Assembly (NCBI RefSeq): GCF_004296335.1
Contig: NZ_SGIU01000002.1
Span: 75,882-139,881, forward strand
Source of the DNA: Flagellimonas allohymeniacidonis
GTDB lineage: Bacteria; Bacteroidota; Bacteroidia; Flavobacteriales; Flavobacteriaceae
Direction of reading: 5' to 3'
DNA length: 64,000 bases
Numbering within the stretch: the first letter of the stretch is position 1; every line of letters starts with the position of its first letter. This document shows, piece after piece, positions 33,871-44,500 of the stretch. The translations under genes were made by a program, and so were the position numbers. The notes beneath the pieces were generated by a model that was given only the letters and a program-made list of their open reading frames with translations, was not told where the DNA came from and did not search any database.

Positions 33871-36183
33871 TTACTTCCCTTTGATGCTTTCCTTGAATTT
33901 GTCAAAATCGGATTTCTCCTCTTTTTTAGGCCAAGAATTATTAGCAGTATCAATATCGGCAGTCTCCAATTTAGGATCAACCACAATACCTACCAGTTCT
34001 TTTTGTGTGGCCAATACGCGCTTAACCTCAGCGTCGTTCTTTCTCCAAATTTCTGGAGGATAGGTAACACTTTCCGTGCTTCCATCGGCATAGGTGTATT
34101 CAACGATCAAAGGCATTGGAATTCCACCTGGCTTGTCGAAGGTAATTTCGTAAAAGAATTTAGGTTCTTCTACTTGCGCCCTTTCCTCGGCGGTCATGTT
34201 GTCCATCATGAATTCTTTCAGGTTTTGTGAAATCTCAGTCGGACTTTTGCCTTTAAGTTCAGGTAAAAAATCTTCACTGTCTTCTTCGGCAAGGTATACC
34301 AGCGGTGGGAAATCGGCCTCTGTTAGGTTACGGTCTTCCATATACTTTTGCATTTCTTGGTTCGGCTTGGAAGAAACGTAGTATTTTTTAACGCCCTTCA
34401 CCCCAATATCAACATAATCGGTGGTGTAGAACCAACCTCTCCAATACCAGTCCAAATCAACTGCAGAAGCATCTTCCATGGTTCGGAAGAAATCCTCAGG
34501 GGTTGGGTGCTTGAACTTCCATCGTTGCGCATAGGTTTTAAAAGCATGATCGAACAGCTCCTTGCCCATTACGGTCTCTCTCAGAATATTCAGTGCAGTT
34601 GCTGGTTTGCCATAGGCATTGGGTCCAAGCTTGTATACATTTTCTGGATTGGACATGATTGGTGCAATAAAATCTTGGTCACCACTCATGTAAGGAACAA
34701 TCTTAGAAGGTTCGCCTCTTCGAGAAGGGTAATTCTCATTGGGAGCTACAACTTCTGGGAAGTTCTTTCCGAATTCCTGCTCTGCCAAATATTGCATAAA
34801 GGTATCCAAACCTTCATCCATCCATCCCCATTGACGTTCATCTGAATTTACAATCATTGGGAAGAAGTTATGTCCTACTTCGTGGATAATAACACTGATC
34901 ATTCCATACTTGGTTCGGTCTGAGTATGTCCCATCCTCATTGGGTCTTCCATAGTTCCAACAAATCATGGGATATTCCATCCCTTGGTTTTTGGCGTGCA
35001 CGGAAATTGCTTTGTGATAAGGATAATCAAAAGTATGCTTGGAATAGGTATGTAGAGTCTGCACCACAGCTTTGGTGGACATGTCTTCCCATAAAGGATT
35101 GCCCTCTTTAGGGTAAAGCGAAACTGCCATAACGTCTTTTCCACCGATTTTTACGGCCTGCATATCCCAAATGAATTTTCTGGAAGTGGCAAATCCGTAA
35201 TCACGTACATTGGTTGCCTTGAATTTCCATGTCTTTTTATTTTCGGAAAATCCTTGTTCCGCAGCTTCAGCCTCTTCTTGGGTAACAATGAGAACAGGCT
35301 TATCATAAGATTTTTTGGCCTGTTTGTATCGCTTCATCATTTCCTTGGAAAACACCTCATCGCGGTTTTGCAATACTCCGGTCGCATCCAAAACATGGTC
35401 TGCAGGTACGGTGATGCTCACATCATAATTTCCAAAAGGCAGAGCAAACTCTCCACTGCCCCAGAATTGATGGTTTTGCCATCCTTCTACATCACTATAA
35501 ACCGCCATTCTTGGGAAAAACTGGGCAATAACGTACGCCCTGTTTCCGTCTTTTGCAAAGTACTCAAACCCAGAACGGGCACGGTTAACGGTATGATCGG
35601 GAATATTGTACCACCATTTGATGGAAAATGAGATTTTCTCACCACTTTTCAATGGTTGGGGAATATTCAACCGCATCATGGTTTGATTAATGGTATACGA
35701 CAAAGGCTTCCCACTGGCATCTTTTACAAAATCTATGTTAAAACCACCATCAAAGGGTTCAGTAACATAGGTCTGGGCAAAATTTCCGGCGGTATACGCA
35801 AAATTGACCCCATTCCCATTTCTAAGAGGGGACTTTGAGTCCTTGGCCCGTACATTTTGATCTAGCTGCACCCAAAGGAATTCCAAGTCCTCGGGCGAAT
35901 TGTTGTGGTAAGTAATGGTTTCCTCACCGTAGATTTTAGCGTTCTTATCGTCCAGTTCGATATTCATGACGTAATCAGCCTGCTGCTGATAGTAATCTGG
36001 TCCTGGAGCTCCAGAGGCAGAGCGGTAGGTATTGGGAGTGGAAAACTCCTCATAGAGCTGCTTGAACTTGCTCTGATTATAATGACCAGGCTTCCGTTCT
36101 TCTTTGACTTCCTCCTCTTGGGCCATCCCAAGGGCGCCGAAAAGAAACAATAAGGAAGCAAAACAATACTTGATTTTGTTCAT
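33871..36183 (-). CDS. M1 family zinc metallopeptidase (aminopeptidase-type)
   Basis: A 770-aa protein with signal peptide (CFASLLFLFGALGMAQ). The N-terminal saddle domain has DYVMNIELDDKNAKIYGEE. The gluzincin zinc site is HEVGHNFFP with the third ligand Glu in WGWMDEGLDTF, about 18 residues on. The exopeptidase GAMEN loop is replaced by NQGMEYPMICW, and the substrate tyrosine seems to lie in LGPNAYGKPATAL. A long C-terminal part carries a charged region near residue 640. Bacteroidota members are secreted peptidases. It is last in a unit with a DUF6702 protein and two carboxypeptidase-regulatory-domain proteins. Confidence 0.93.
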   Translation of the reverse strand: MNKIKYCFASLLFLFGALGMAQEEEVKEERKPGHYNQSKFKQLYEEFSTPNTYRSASGAPGPDYYQQQADYVMNIELDDKNAKIYGEETITYHNNSPEDLEFLWVQLDQNVRAKDSKSPLRNGNGVNFAYTAGNFAQTYVTEPFDGGFNIDFVKDASGKPLSYTINQTMMRLNIPQPLKSGEKISFSIKWWYNIPDHTVNRARSGFEYFAKDGNRAYVIAQFFPRMAVYSDVEGWQNHQFWGSGEFALPFGNYDVSITVPADHVLDATGVLQNRDEVFSKEMMKRYKQAKKSYDKPVLIVTQEEAEAAEQGFSENKKTWKFKATNVRDYGFATSRKFIWDMQAVKIGGKDVMAVSLYPKEGNPLWEDMSTKAVVQTLHTYSKHTFDYPYHKAISVHAKNQGMEYPMICWNYGRPNEDGTYSDRTKYGMISVIIHEVGHNFFPMIVNSDERQWGWMDEGLDTFMQYLAEQEFGKNFPEVVAPNENYPSRRGEPSKIVPYMSGDQDFIAPIMSNPENVYKLGPNAYGKPATALNILRETVMGKELFDHAFKTYAQRWKFKHPTPEDFFRTMEDASAVDLDWYWRGWFYTTDYVDIGVKGVKKYYVSSKPNQEMQKYMEDRNLTEADFPPLVYLAEEDSEDFLPELKGKSPTEISQNLKEFMMDNMTAEERAQVEEPKFFYEITFDKPGGIPMPLIVEYTYADGSTESVTYPPEIWRKNDAEVKRVLATQKELVGIVVDPKLETADIDTANNSWPKKEEKSDFDKFKESIKGK

Positions 36184-36244
36184 TTCTTTTTTGATTTTAA
36201 AACGTGGGAAAATAACTTTTTTTTAACCAAATCTTAAGAGATCG

Positions 36245-36775
36245 CTATAAGTTTAACATTCCTTTATTATTCTCTTTGAAGAGTACAAAACTTTTCTTTT
36301 TTCCATTCCACTTGAAATGCACGATATTCTGCTGCTCATCAAATAAATCGGTCAAAATTTCATTTTGGAAAGCTACCGAGTTAAGATCATCCAACTTTAC
36401 ATCTGAAAGCTCCAAGTAGCATATGATCACATCGTTATCGTAAGCTTTGCCCAGAAATTGATAATCTACCTTTTCTCCATCGAGTTCTAGCACAAATTTG
36501 GCCCTAAAATACTTCTCGATATAGGTCTCGGCAATAGTTGACTCCCGATTTGTGGCCAAATTACTGGTCACTCCATACCGTTCTTGCAAAACAGCCTCCA
36601 AATCATCAATAAAAATACGGCTGGTGATTTGTAATGAATTGTTCTTTTCGGAGTATTGAATATTGGTCACGCTAACATAAAACTTGTGTGCAAAACCAAA
36701 AGACATCAGCCCCAACACAAGGGTCACTAAAACTGTAGATTTCAAAATTCGTATCATCTGTAATCTTTTCATCAT
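36245..36775 (-). CDS. DUF6702-type exported protein
   Basis: A 176-aa protein from the ATG at 36775. An in-frame TTG at 36829 would overlap the upstream gene, but the signal-like segment TVLVTLVLGLMSFGFAHKF fits the later start. The mature part starts HKFYVSVTNIQYSEKNN and continues LQITSRIFIDDLEAVL, a pattern I recall as DUF6702, usually encoded just before an M1 peptidase in Flavobacteriia, as here. Function is unknown. The constant pairing suggests it helps the peptidase or its localisation (inference). Confidence 0.8.
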   Translation of the reverse strand: MMKRLQMIRILKSTVLVTLVLGLMSFGFAHKFYVSVTNIQYSEKNNSLQITSRIFIDDLEAVLQERYGVTSNLATNRESTIAETYIEKYFRAKFVLELDGEKVDYQFLGKAYDNDVIICYLELSDVKLDDLNSVAFQNEILTDLFDEQQNIVHFKWNGKKKSFVLFKENNKGMLNL

Positions 36776-36821
36776 TTTTTTCTGGGAAGGTATCCTCTTA
36801 AGGGCAAAGCCCATGCCAAAT

Positions 36822-37619
36822 CTAATCAAGTTTGTTGTTCGCCCGGTAAGTCCGACTCTTGGTTACCATAAAATCCCATATGCGTAGCTTATCTCTGGAA
36901 TTGACAACCTCTTTAAATCCCTCATCCACCTCGCAGAAATACATAAAATCATCTATTTTTTCCATTGGAATTTTTAAAGTGGTCACAAAAAGGGAATCCA
37001 CATAGAAGTTCTGGACCCTTTGAGTGCGGGCATATTTTTTGTCCACCTTGACCCTATTTTTGAGCATTTTGGTGCGTCCTGTAATGGCATTTATTAGAGG
37101 ATCTAACGGAGGGCTAAGAATCATCCCGGCATTGAATTTTGGCCCTGCCGCCTGTTGTAATTTTCTTTCGCTTTGGGTCTTAATTCTAACTTGTGCATTG
37201 GGAAGTCCTAAAGCTTCAGCACTAACATCTTTTTCCAATTGAAGTTCCTCCAAATCTTGATCAAGGTTTCCTGATAAATTAAACGGTTTAACCACAACTT
37301 CGTCGAGTTCATTAACGAAAACTTCGAGAGGAACCGTAACAAAATTGGAATTGAAAATTACTGCATTTACCGACAGTACTTTTCTTCTGAACTGGACCGC
37401 TGAAAACACCAAAGTATCGTTGAGACGTACTCTAATGGAAAACCCGCCATCCATATCGGTAATTACTGCCCGATTCATTGAGATGTTTTGCACGACCACC
37501 CCAACAACATCTTTATCATTTGCAGAAACCCGACCCATTAATTCTTTGGAAGTTCTGGTTTGTGAGAGCCCCAAATACACATTAATGAACAGGAGTATAA
37601 AAAGGAGGCTATTCCTCAT
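36822..37619 (-). CDS. Exported protein with carboxypeptidase-regulatory-like (CarboxypepD_reg) domain, copy 2
   Basis: A 265-aa protein with signal peptide (LLFILLFINVYLGLSQ). Residues 25-110 form a CarboxypepD_reg-like beta-sandwich: MGRVSANDKDVVGVVVQNIS, ITDMDGGFSIRVRLNDTLVF, then LDEVVVKPF, as in the N-termini of TonB-dependent receptors. The C-terminal part (YVDSLFVTTLKIPMEKIDDF and the FMYFCEVDE segment) resembles that of the upstream neighbour. It is a tandem paralogue of the gene at 37609-38349 and overlaps it by 11 nt. There is no beta-barrel domain, so it is not a receptor itself. Role unknown. Confidence 0.82.
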   Translation of the reverse strand: MRNSLLFILLFINVYLGLSQTRTSKELMGRVSANDKDVVGVVVQNISMNRAVITDMDGGFSIRVRLNDTLVFSAVQFRRKVLSVNAVIFNSNFVTVPLEVFVNELDEVVVKPFNLSGNLDQDLEELQLEKDVSAEALGLPNAQVRIKTQSERKLQQAAGPKFNAGMILSPPLDPLINAITGRTKMLKNRVKVDKKYARTQRVQNFYVDSLFVTTLKIPMEKIDDFMYFCEVDEGFKEVVNSRDKLRIWDFMVTKSRTYRANNKLD

Positions 37620-38349
37620 TCAGCTCGACCAAATAATTTTTGCTTTGTGATACCAAAAAATCAATAAGCTGAAATTCATTTTCCTTGCGCAATAAGGTTT
37701 GGGAAGGAATTTTATCGTCGCAGTACAACAGAAAGGCATCGATTTTATCCTGTGGAAGTTTTAGGTCAACCACAAAGAACTCATCGTCATAAACCTGACG
37801 AAGCACTTCACTGACTTTGAGGGGAGTTCTTTCCACACCCTCTTGATTTCTCGATTTAAAAAGTGCCTTGAAAATATTGACGAAGTTCAGGCCATCCTGC
37901 ATCCCTCGAACAGTGCGGGACTCAGCAACATTTTCCACTTCGGTGCCTCGGTCGATCTCATATTCAAATCCCTTAAAATCTTCATTTTTAACTTCCAAGA
38001 ATTTCTTCTGATTCTCTGGGCTTACCACAACCTCGTCCAGCTCACGAATTTTTTCCGTAACCTCAACAACAAGTCGATTATTACGTAATATATCGTCCGT
38101 AATGGTCACCACCTCTAACTGATAGTTGACCGCTGTAAATACCAATTGATCTCCTGTCTTTACCATAATAGCAAACCGCCCATCATCATTGGTTATGGTC
38201 GCCGTTTCGGCAGTGGCATTGATGACATTTTCATTGGCCACGTTGTTTCCTCGATACAATACCGTTCCCCGTAACATTTGCCTTCCATCTTGAGCTAAAA
38301 CCAACGTCGTCAAAGAGGAGAACAGCAAAAAGAGAAGGAATTTCTTCAT
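37609..38349 (-). CDS. Exported protein with carboxypeptidase-regulatory-like (CarboxypepD_reg) domain, copy 1
   Basis: A 246-aa protein with signal peptide (LLFLLFSSLTTLVLAQ). The CarboxypepD_reg-like domain is at about residues 22-115: LRGTVLYRGNNVANENVIN, ITNDDGRFAIMVKTGDQLVF, LDEVVVSPE. The C-terminal region has VVDLKLPQDKIDAFLLYCDD, parallel to the next gene, and a final charged SQSKNYLVELNEE. It is first of the four-gene unit leading to the M1 peptidase. The tandem copies suggest a pair of interacting envelope proteins. No function is known. Confidence 0.82.
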   Translation of the reverse strand: MKKFLLFLLFSSLTTLVLAQDGRQMLRGTVLYRGNNVANENVINATAETATITNDDGRFAIMVKTGDQLVFTAVNYQLEVVTITDDILRNNRLVVEVTEKIRELDEVVVSPENQKKFLEVKNEDFKGFEYEIDRGTEVENVAESRTVRGMQDGLNFVNIFKALFKSRNQEGVERTPLKVSEVLRQVYDDEFFVVDLKLPQDKIDAFLLYCDDKIPSQTLLRKENEFQLIDFLVSQSKNYLVELNEE

Positions 38350-38519
38350 AAAATAACGTTTAGCTTTTGTTAAAGAAAACCTTTGGGACGGAGATAAAAA
38401 AATAATTCGATTCTAAACTTTTGTTAATTCTGGCAAAACTACATTGAAACCACAAAGTTCATTCAGCCTTGAACCAAGACATTTTAACGGTAATAATTAG
38501 AATAATCGGTTCATAGCTT

Positions 38520-38527
38520 TAGTTTTG
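38520..38527 (+). promoter_or_regulatory. Candidate -7 box at the head of the fibre cassette
   Basis: TAGTTTTG matches TAnnTTTG exactly. A start near 38533 would exclude the TTG at 38525 as the start codon and leaves GTG 38558, which begins a clean signal peptide. The -33 element is poor. Confidence 0.45.
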
Positions 38528-38557
38528 AGGATTACTAAACCCTCAAAGAAACACCTT

Positions 38558-40240
38558 GTGAAAAAACATGTCCTGTTTTTGATTCTTGGCCTACTCCTGG
38601 GAACTTCTGTCAAAGGCCAAATCAAGATTGGGGATAACCCACAAACACTAGACCCTTCCTCAGTTCTGGAATTGGAAAGCAACTCAAGGGTATTCGTCAT
38701 TACCCGGGTCAACGATGCTCAAATGCAGAGCATAACACCGCTTAGAGGCGCAATGGTCTACAATACTGACACGCAATGCGTTCATTTCTACAACGGAACC
38801 GAATGGATCAATCCCTGTGATCAACCAGATGAACAGACGTTTTCGGCAGATGCCATTGTAAACTTCGCCCCTACCATGATCATCACGGAGAATGGAACCA
38901 ATTTCAATTTCGAAGTAGGGCAAATCACAGGGGACAACATTGTCGGAACCACAGTAAATGGAGATTTTCATTTACAGGATGAATCCGTGACCACCCGCAA
39001 ACTTGCGGATGGCTTGATAACCCTTGATAAATTGGCCGATGGTACCAGTGCCGGAGAACTTATCCGCTGGAACGGAACCAACTGGGAACTTATTGATGAA
39101 ACTGGATTGGTGGTAACCGAGCAAGATGGTATTATTGGAAATGAAATTACGGATGCAGCCGATGGAACCTTGGTTCGTTCAGGAACAGGGATTGTTGGCG
39201 ATGAGTTTTTATTGGATGTAAGTCCTTTGGGCATTACCGATGCAGAGTTGGCCAACAATGCTGTGACCACAAACAAAATTTTGGATGCCAATGTTACAAA
39301 TGCCAAATTGGACAAGGCCAATATTCCCATTAGTGGGTTTCAAGCTGCTGCTGCAAATATAGATTTGGGAAATTTTCAAATCAACAATCTTTTGGACCCT
39401 ACCTTGGCACAGGATGCGGCGACCAAAAGTTATGTGGATAATGTAGCAGATGACGATATCACCTCTGCAAGCTTCGACGCGCCAACGAACGTCCTTACCA
39501 TCAACGAGGGCGCCAGTTTCGTCACGGCGGACCTGAGCGACCTGGACGACAGTGCGGGCGTAACCGCCAATACCACGGCCATTACCGCAAACACAACCAA
39601 TATCACAACCAATGCAACCGACATAGCAAACCATATTGCAGCCGACGGTGACACCGACGATGAAAACGAGCTGTCGGACCTGAGTCTGACACTGACCACA
39701 TTGGAGCTGACCAACGCTGCAACTGGGGCAACAGGGGTCGACCTGGACGCAACCTTCGCAACCGACGCCGAGCTACTGGCCGCAACGGATGACGACATCA
39801 CCTCTGCAAGCTTCAACGCGCCAACGAACGTCCTTACCATCAACGAGGGCGCCAGTTTCGTCACGGCGGACCTGAGCGACCTGGACGACAGTGCGGGCGT
39901 AACCGCCAATACCACGGCCATTACCGCAAACACAACCAATATCACAACCAATGCAAATGCTATCGCAGCCATCGATGTAACCGTTAAGCCCATCACTTCT
40001 ACTGGTTCTGACATTACACTCACGAATGCAAATTACACGGTTATACTTAATAATTCTGGAAGCTTCTCAACAGGTGTTACCTTACCTACAGCCGCAACAG
40101 CTCCGCTAGGTAAAATCTTTGTCATTCGGAATAACAGTGGAGGACCTGTCCCAATTGTGGGAGCTACTGTTCCAACAGTATCCGATGCCTCTGCTGTATG
40201 GGTACAAAATGATGGTGCAATCTGGCAACAAATAAACTAA
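38558..40240 (+). CDS. Exported fibre-type protein with internal repeats (fibre protein A1)
   Basis: A 560-aa protein from GTG 38558: signal peptide MKKHVLFLILGLLLGTSVKG. Residues 20-90 form a head module, IKIGDNPQTLDPSSVLELES then RGAMVYNTDT, QCVHFYNGTEWINPC, shared with the proteins at 41566 and 45540. The middle has tail-fibre-like segments (TRKLADGLITLDKLADG, DAELANNAVTTNKILDANVT). It then has two near-identical repeats of about 56 residues separated by a similar-sized spacer, rich in Thr, Asn, Asp and Ala (GVTANTTAITANTTNITTN). A beta-rich tail of about 90 residues ends in VWVQNDGAIWQQIN. There is no T9SS sorting domain. The stop overlaps the next ATG by one base. Probably a trimeric stalk-like surface fibre (inference). 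Confidence 0.75.
   Translation: MKKHVLFLILGLLLGTSVKGQIKIGDNPQTLDPSSVLELESNSRVFVITRVNDAQMQSITPLRGAMVYNTDTQCVHFYNGTEWINPCDQPDEQTFSADAIVNFAPTMIITENGTNFNFEVGQITGDNIVGTTVNGDFHLQDESVTTRKLADGLITLDKLADGTSAGELIRWNGTNWELIDETGLVVTEQDGIIGNEITDAADGTLVRSGTGIVGDEFLLDVSPLGITDAELANNAVTTNKILDANVTNAKLDKANIPISGFQAAAANIDLGNFQINNLLDPTLAQDAATKSYVDNVADDDITSASFDAPTNVLTINEGASFVTADLSDLDDSAGVTANTTAITANTTNITTNATDIANHIAADGDTDDENELSDLSLTLTTLELTNAATGATGVDLDATFATDAELLAATDDDITSASFNAPTNVLTINEGASFVTADLSDLDDSAGVTANTTAITANTTNITTNANAIAAIDVTVKPITSTGSDITLTNANYTVILNNSGSFSTGVTLPTAATAPLGKIFVIRNNSGGPVPIVGATVPTVSDASAVWVQNDGAIWQQIN
39449..39956. repeat. Direct repeat pair within fibre protein A1, GC-rich
   Basis: Two copies of a 169-nt sequence, 39449-39617 and 39788-39956, differ at two positions by eye. 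They are 339 bp apart start to start, an exact multiple of three. By hand count, 39481-39600 is 60% G+C, against 43-45% in 60-nt blocks on either side of the repeats. Confidence 0.85.
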
Positions 40241-41406
40241 TGCAAAGAATATTCGCCATACTGTTCATTTTAGGGGTGGGGTTTACCCAAGCCCAAACCG
40301 CCCTATACAATAACGGAAACCTGCGTATCCATGCAGGTGGCAATCTGGGCTTCCATACTGATTTAATCAATGACGTTCCTTTTGACAACAATCTGGGACT
40401 AGCTGGTTTTTATAGCAATACCCCTATTCAGGTACAAGGGAGTATTTCTCCCACCTTTACTGATGTAGAGTTTTTGGTTCCCAGTAATTTGTTTTTGGGC
40501 AACAACCTAAACGTCTTGAACAATGCCAATTTCATTGATGGCAACGTACTTACCCCTCAAAACGATCAAACCATCTATTTGAATTTTGGGGATATTGGCT
40601 TTTTCACTGGTGAAAATGATGATTCCAAAGTATCTGGTTTTGCAGCAATTGAAAATCGCGAGTTTTTCTCTTTTCCTGTGGGCGACCAGACCCAGTTACG
40701 ACCTTTAATGCTGGAATCTGAAGGAATCACACCTTTGGCCATCTGTGCCTATTTCTTTGAGGACCCTTCCAGCCCCTCCTCTATTTTGGAAAGTTTTGAT
40801 GTCAATGAAAAAGTTCGGGATATTGGCACGGTTTCCGACAGGGAGTTTTGGATTGTGCAAAGTGACGTAACATCGACCGTTACCATTAGTTGGAACCTAA
40901 GAAGCAATTTAGCCTTGATCCCAAATGCAACCGCGGAAGATATTATTGTGGTGGGTTGGAGCAAGCAGGCCAACCAATGGGTCATTATTGGTAGTTCGGC
41001 GCGAAGTGGTGATATTTCTCAAGGTTTTGTGGTTTCAGAACCTTTCATTCCCAGCGATTTTGCTGCCATTACTTTTGGCACTTTGCCATTGCCAACAGAC
41101 ACCTTTGCTGTGAACAATCCCACCTTGGGAAACTACTTTCTTAGTCCAAACGGCGACGGGACCAACGACTTTTTGGTTATTGATGGCATGGAGGAATCCC
41201 CTAATAACAGCCTTCAAATTTATAACCGATTCGGGCAAAAGGTATACGAAAGAGTTAACTACGTAAACGAATTCGTGGGGGAGTCCAACACTGGCAATCT
41301 CATCCTAAGTCAAGATATTGGACTCCCTGAAGGAATTTACTACTATCTGGTCACTTTGGACGACTTTCAGTTGGAATATCAAGGATTCCTCTTCTTGGAT
41401 AGATAA
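40240..41406 (+). CDS. T9SS cargo with gliding motility-associated C-terminal domain (anchor protein B1)
   Basis: A 388-aa protein with signal peptide (IFAILFILGVGFTQAQ). A beta-rich body of about 270 residues includes NNGNLRIHAGGNLGFH and FFSFPVGDQTQLRPLML. The C-terminal 85 residues are the type B T9SS/gliding-motility sorting domain: NYFLSPNGDGTNDFLVIDG, then LQIYNRFGQKVYERVNY and GIYYYLVTLDD. Such domains direct export through the outer membrane and cell-surface attachment. The ATG overlaps the stop of fibre protein A1 (TAATG). It is a full-length paralogue of the protein at 46201-47370. Confidence 0.88.
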   Translation: MQRIFAILFILGVGFTQAQTALYNNGNLRIHAGGNLGFHTDLINDVPFDNNLGLAGFYSNTPIQVQGSISPTFTDVEFLVPSNLFLGNNLNVLNNANFIDGNVLTPQNDQTIYLNFGDIGFFTGENDDSKVSGFAAIENREFFSFPVGDQTQLRPLMLESEGITPLAICAYFFEDPSSPSSILESFDVNEKVRDIGTVSDREFWIVQSDVTSTVTISWNLRSNLALIPNATAEDIIVVGWSKQANQWVIIGSSARSGDISQGFVVSEPFIPSDFAAITFGTLPLPTDTFAVNNPTLGNYFLSPNGDGTNDFLVIDGMEESPNNSLQIYNRFGQKVYERVNYVNEFVGESNTGNLILSQDIGLPEGIYYYLVTLDDFQLEYQGFLFLDR

Positions 41407-41565
41407 CTTGTAAGAAACTTCTTATATCGTTGTAATTATCTAATCCATAGACGATTGGTATAGGCTATTCCCTTTACCACGTCAAACTTTCATTACACAA
41501 CATTTAATGGCGATTACCTCTTGAATCGCATACTTTTACGCTGCCCTGAAAATTATTGTGAAGTA

Positions 41566-44500
41566 ATGAAAAGAAGATTATACCTTTTTGCTCTTTTGTT
41601 TCCCATTCTTGCCTCCTCTCAGGTTAAAGTCGGGAATAATCCAAATACAATTAATCCAGCTTCGATAATTGAGCTGGAAAGTAGTGATAAGGCGTTGGTT
41701 CTTACACGTCTCTCGTCTGCACAAATGCAAAGCATCTCCCCATTAAACGGGGCATTGGTTTACAACACGGATACCTCGTGCATCCATTATTTTAATGGAT
41801 CTCAATGGATAAACCTTTGTAATGGTTCCAGCCCGGCCGGTTTTTCATTTGTTGATAATGGTGATGGTACGTTTACCATTAATTATGACGATGGAACAGT
41901 TTTTACTTCATCAGATTTAACAGGACCGCAGGGACCTCAGGGCGATATTGGACCTCAGGGACCACAGGGTCTACAGGGCGATGTCGGACCACAAGGGCCG
42001 CAAGGATTACAGGGTGACGTTGGGCCTCAGGGACCTCAGGGTGACGTTGGACCCCAAGGGCCGCAAGGTGACGTCGGACCACAAGGGCCGCAAGGTGATA
42101 TTGGACCGCAGGGACCACAAGGATCACAGGGCGATACCGGACCACAAGGACTACAGGGTGACGTTGGACCGCAAGGGCCGCAAGGAGACACAGGAGCTCA
42201 AGGACCACAAGGACTTCAGGGTGACGTTGGACCGCAGGGACCACAAGGAGATACCGGACCACAAGGGCCACAGGGTGACGTTGGGCCGCAGGGACCACAG
42301 GGACTCCAGGGCGACGTTGGACCACAAGGATTACAAGGTGATGTCGGGCCACAGGGACCACAGGGTGACGTCGGACCTCAGGGACCGCAGGGTGACGCCG
42401 GACCACAAGGGCCACAGGGTGATGCCGGGCCGCAAGGACCACAAGGTTTGCAGGGTGATGTCGGACCTCAAGGGCCACAAGGATTACAAGGTGACATTGG
42501 ACTGCAGGGACCACAGGGTCTACAGGGCGATGTCGGACCACAAGGGCCGCAAGGACTCCAGGGCGATGTCGGGCCTCAAGGGCCACAGGGCGATGTGGGA
42601 CCGCAAGGGCCACAAGGACTTCAGGGCGACGTTGGACCTCAGGGACCACAGGGAGACGCCGGACCACAGGGACCACAAGGATTGCAGGGTGATGCCGGAC
42701 CGCAAGGGCCACAGGGTCTACAGGGCGATGTCGGACCACAAGGATTGCAGGGTGACGTTGGACCACAGGGTCTACAGGGCGATGTCGGACCGCAAGGGCC
42801 GCAAGGACTCCAGGGTGATGTCGGACCACAGGGACCACAAGGAGATACTGGACCACAAGGATTACAGGGTGACGCCGGACCGCAAGGACTCCAGGGCGAT
42901 GTCGGGCCTCAAGGGCCACAAGGACTTCAAGGTGACATTGGACCGCAGGGACCACAGGGCGATGTCGGACCACAAGGACCGCAAGGAATACAGGGTGACG
43001 TCGGACCGCAAGGGCCACAAGGAGACGCCGGACCTCAGGGACCACAAGGAGATACCGGAGCTCAGGGACCCCAAGGAGACACAGGAGCTCAAGGGCCGCA
43101 AGGTGATGTTGGACCACAAGGATTACAGGGTGATGTCGGGCCACAAGGGCCGCAAGGTGACGTTGGACCACAAGGATTACAGGGTGATGTCGGGCCACAA
43201 GGGCCGCAAGGATTACAAGGTGACGTTGGACCTCAGGGACCACAGGGTGATGTTGGACCCCAAGGGCCGCAAGGTGACGTCGGACCGCAGGGACCACAAG
43301 GAGATACTGGACCACAAGGATTACAGGGCGATGTCGGACCGCAAGGGCCACAGGGTCTACATGGCGATGTCGGACCACAAGGGCCGCAAGGATTACAAGG
43401 TGACGTTGGGCCTCAGGGACCTCAAGGACTACAGGGTGACGCCGGACCGCAAGGACTCCAGGGCGATGTCGGGCCACAGGGACCACAAGGACTTCAGGGT
43501 GACATTGGACCTCAGGGACCACAGGGAGACGCCGGACCACAGGGACCACAAGGAGATACTGGACCACAAGGATTACAGGGTGATGCAGGACCTCAGGGGC
43601 CGCAAGGAGATACCGGAGCTCAGGGAGCTCAGGGTGACGTTGGACCGCAAGGGCCACAAGGAGACGCTGGACCACAAGGGCCACAGGGTGATGCCGGGCC
43701 GCAAGGACCACAAGGTTTGCAGGGTGATGTCGGACCTCAGGGACCTCAGGGTGACGTCGGACCACAGGGACTTCAGGGCGATGTCGGACCACAAGGACCA
43801 CAAGGACTCCAGGGCGATGTCGGACCTCAGGGGCCGCAAGGTGACGCCGGACCACAGGGGCCACAAGGACTTCAGGGTGACATTGGACCGCAGGGACCAC
43901 AAGGTTTGCAGGGTGACATAGGACCGCAAGGGCCACAAGGTGACGCCGGACCACAGGGGCCACAAGGACTTCAGGGTGATGTCGGGCCGCAAGGACCACA
44001 AGGATTGCAGGGTGATGTCGGACCACAGGGTGACGTTGGACCACAGGGACCACAGGGTCTACAGGGCGATGTCGGACCGCAAGGACCGCAAGGTGATATT
44101 GGACCGCAGGGACCACAAGGACTCCAGGGAGATGCCGGACCACAAGGATTACAGGGCGATGTCGGACCGCAAGGGCCGCAAGGACTCCAGGGCGACGTCG
44201 GACCACAGGGACCACAAGGAGATACTGGACCACAAGGATTACAGGGTGATGCAGGACCTCAGGGGCCGCAAGGTGACGCCGGACCACAGGGACCACAAGG
44301 ACTTCAGGGTGACATTGGACCTCAGGGACCACAAGGAGATACCGGAGCTCAGGGACTACAGGGTGACGTTGGGCCGCAAGGACCACAAGGATTACAGGGT
44401 GATGTCGGACCTCAGGGACCACAAGGAGATACCGGAGCTCAGGGACCCCAAGGAGACACAGGAGCTCAAGGGCCGCAAGGTGATGTTGGACCACAAGGAT

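Noticed and set aside
39430..40023. A 197-codon minus-strand open frame opposite fibre protein A1
   Set aside because: It lies over the GC-rich direct repeats and merely mirrors them (Val/Ala/Ser-rich). The plus frame has a signal peptide and shared domains.
41411..41424. Small palindrome after anchor protein B1 as terminator
   Set aside because: TAAGAAACTTCTTA gives at most a 5-bp AT stem without a U-run, too weak to call.
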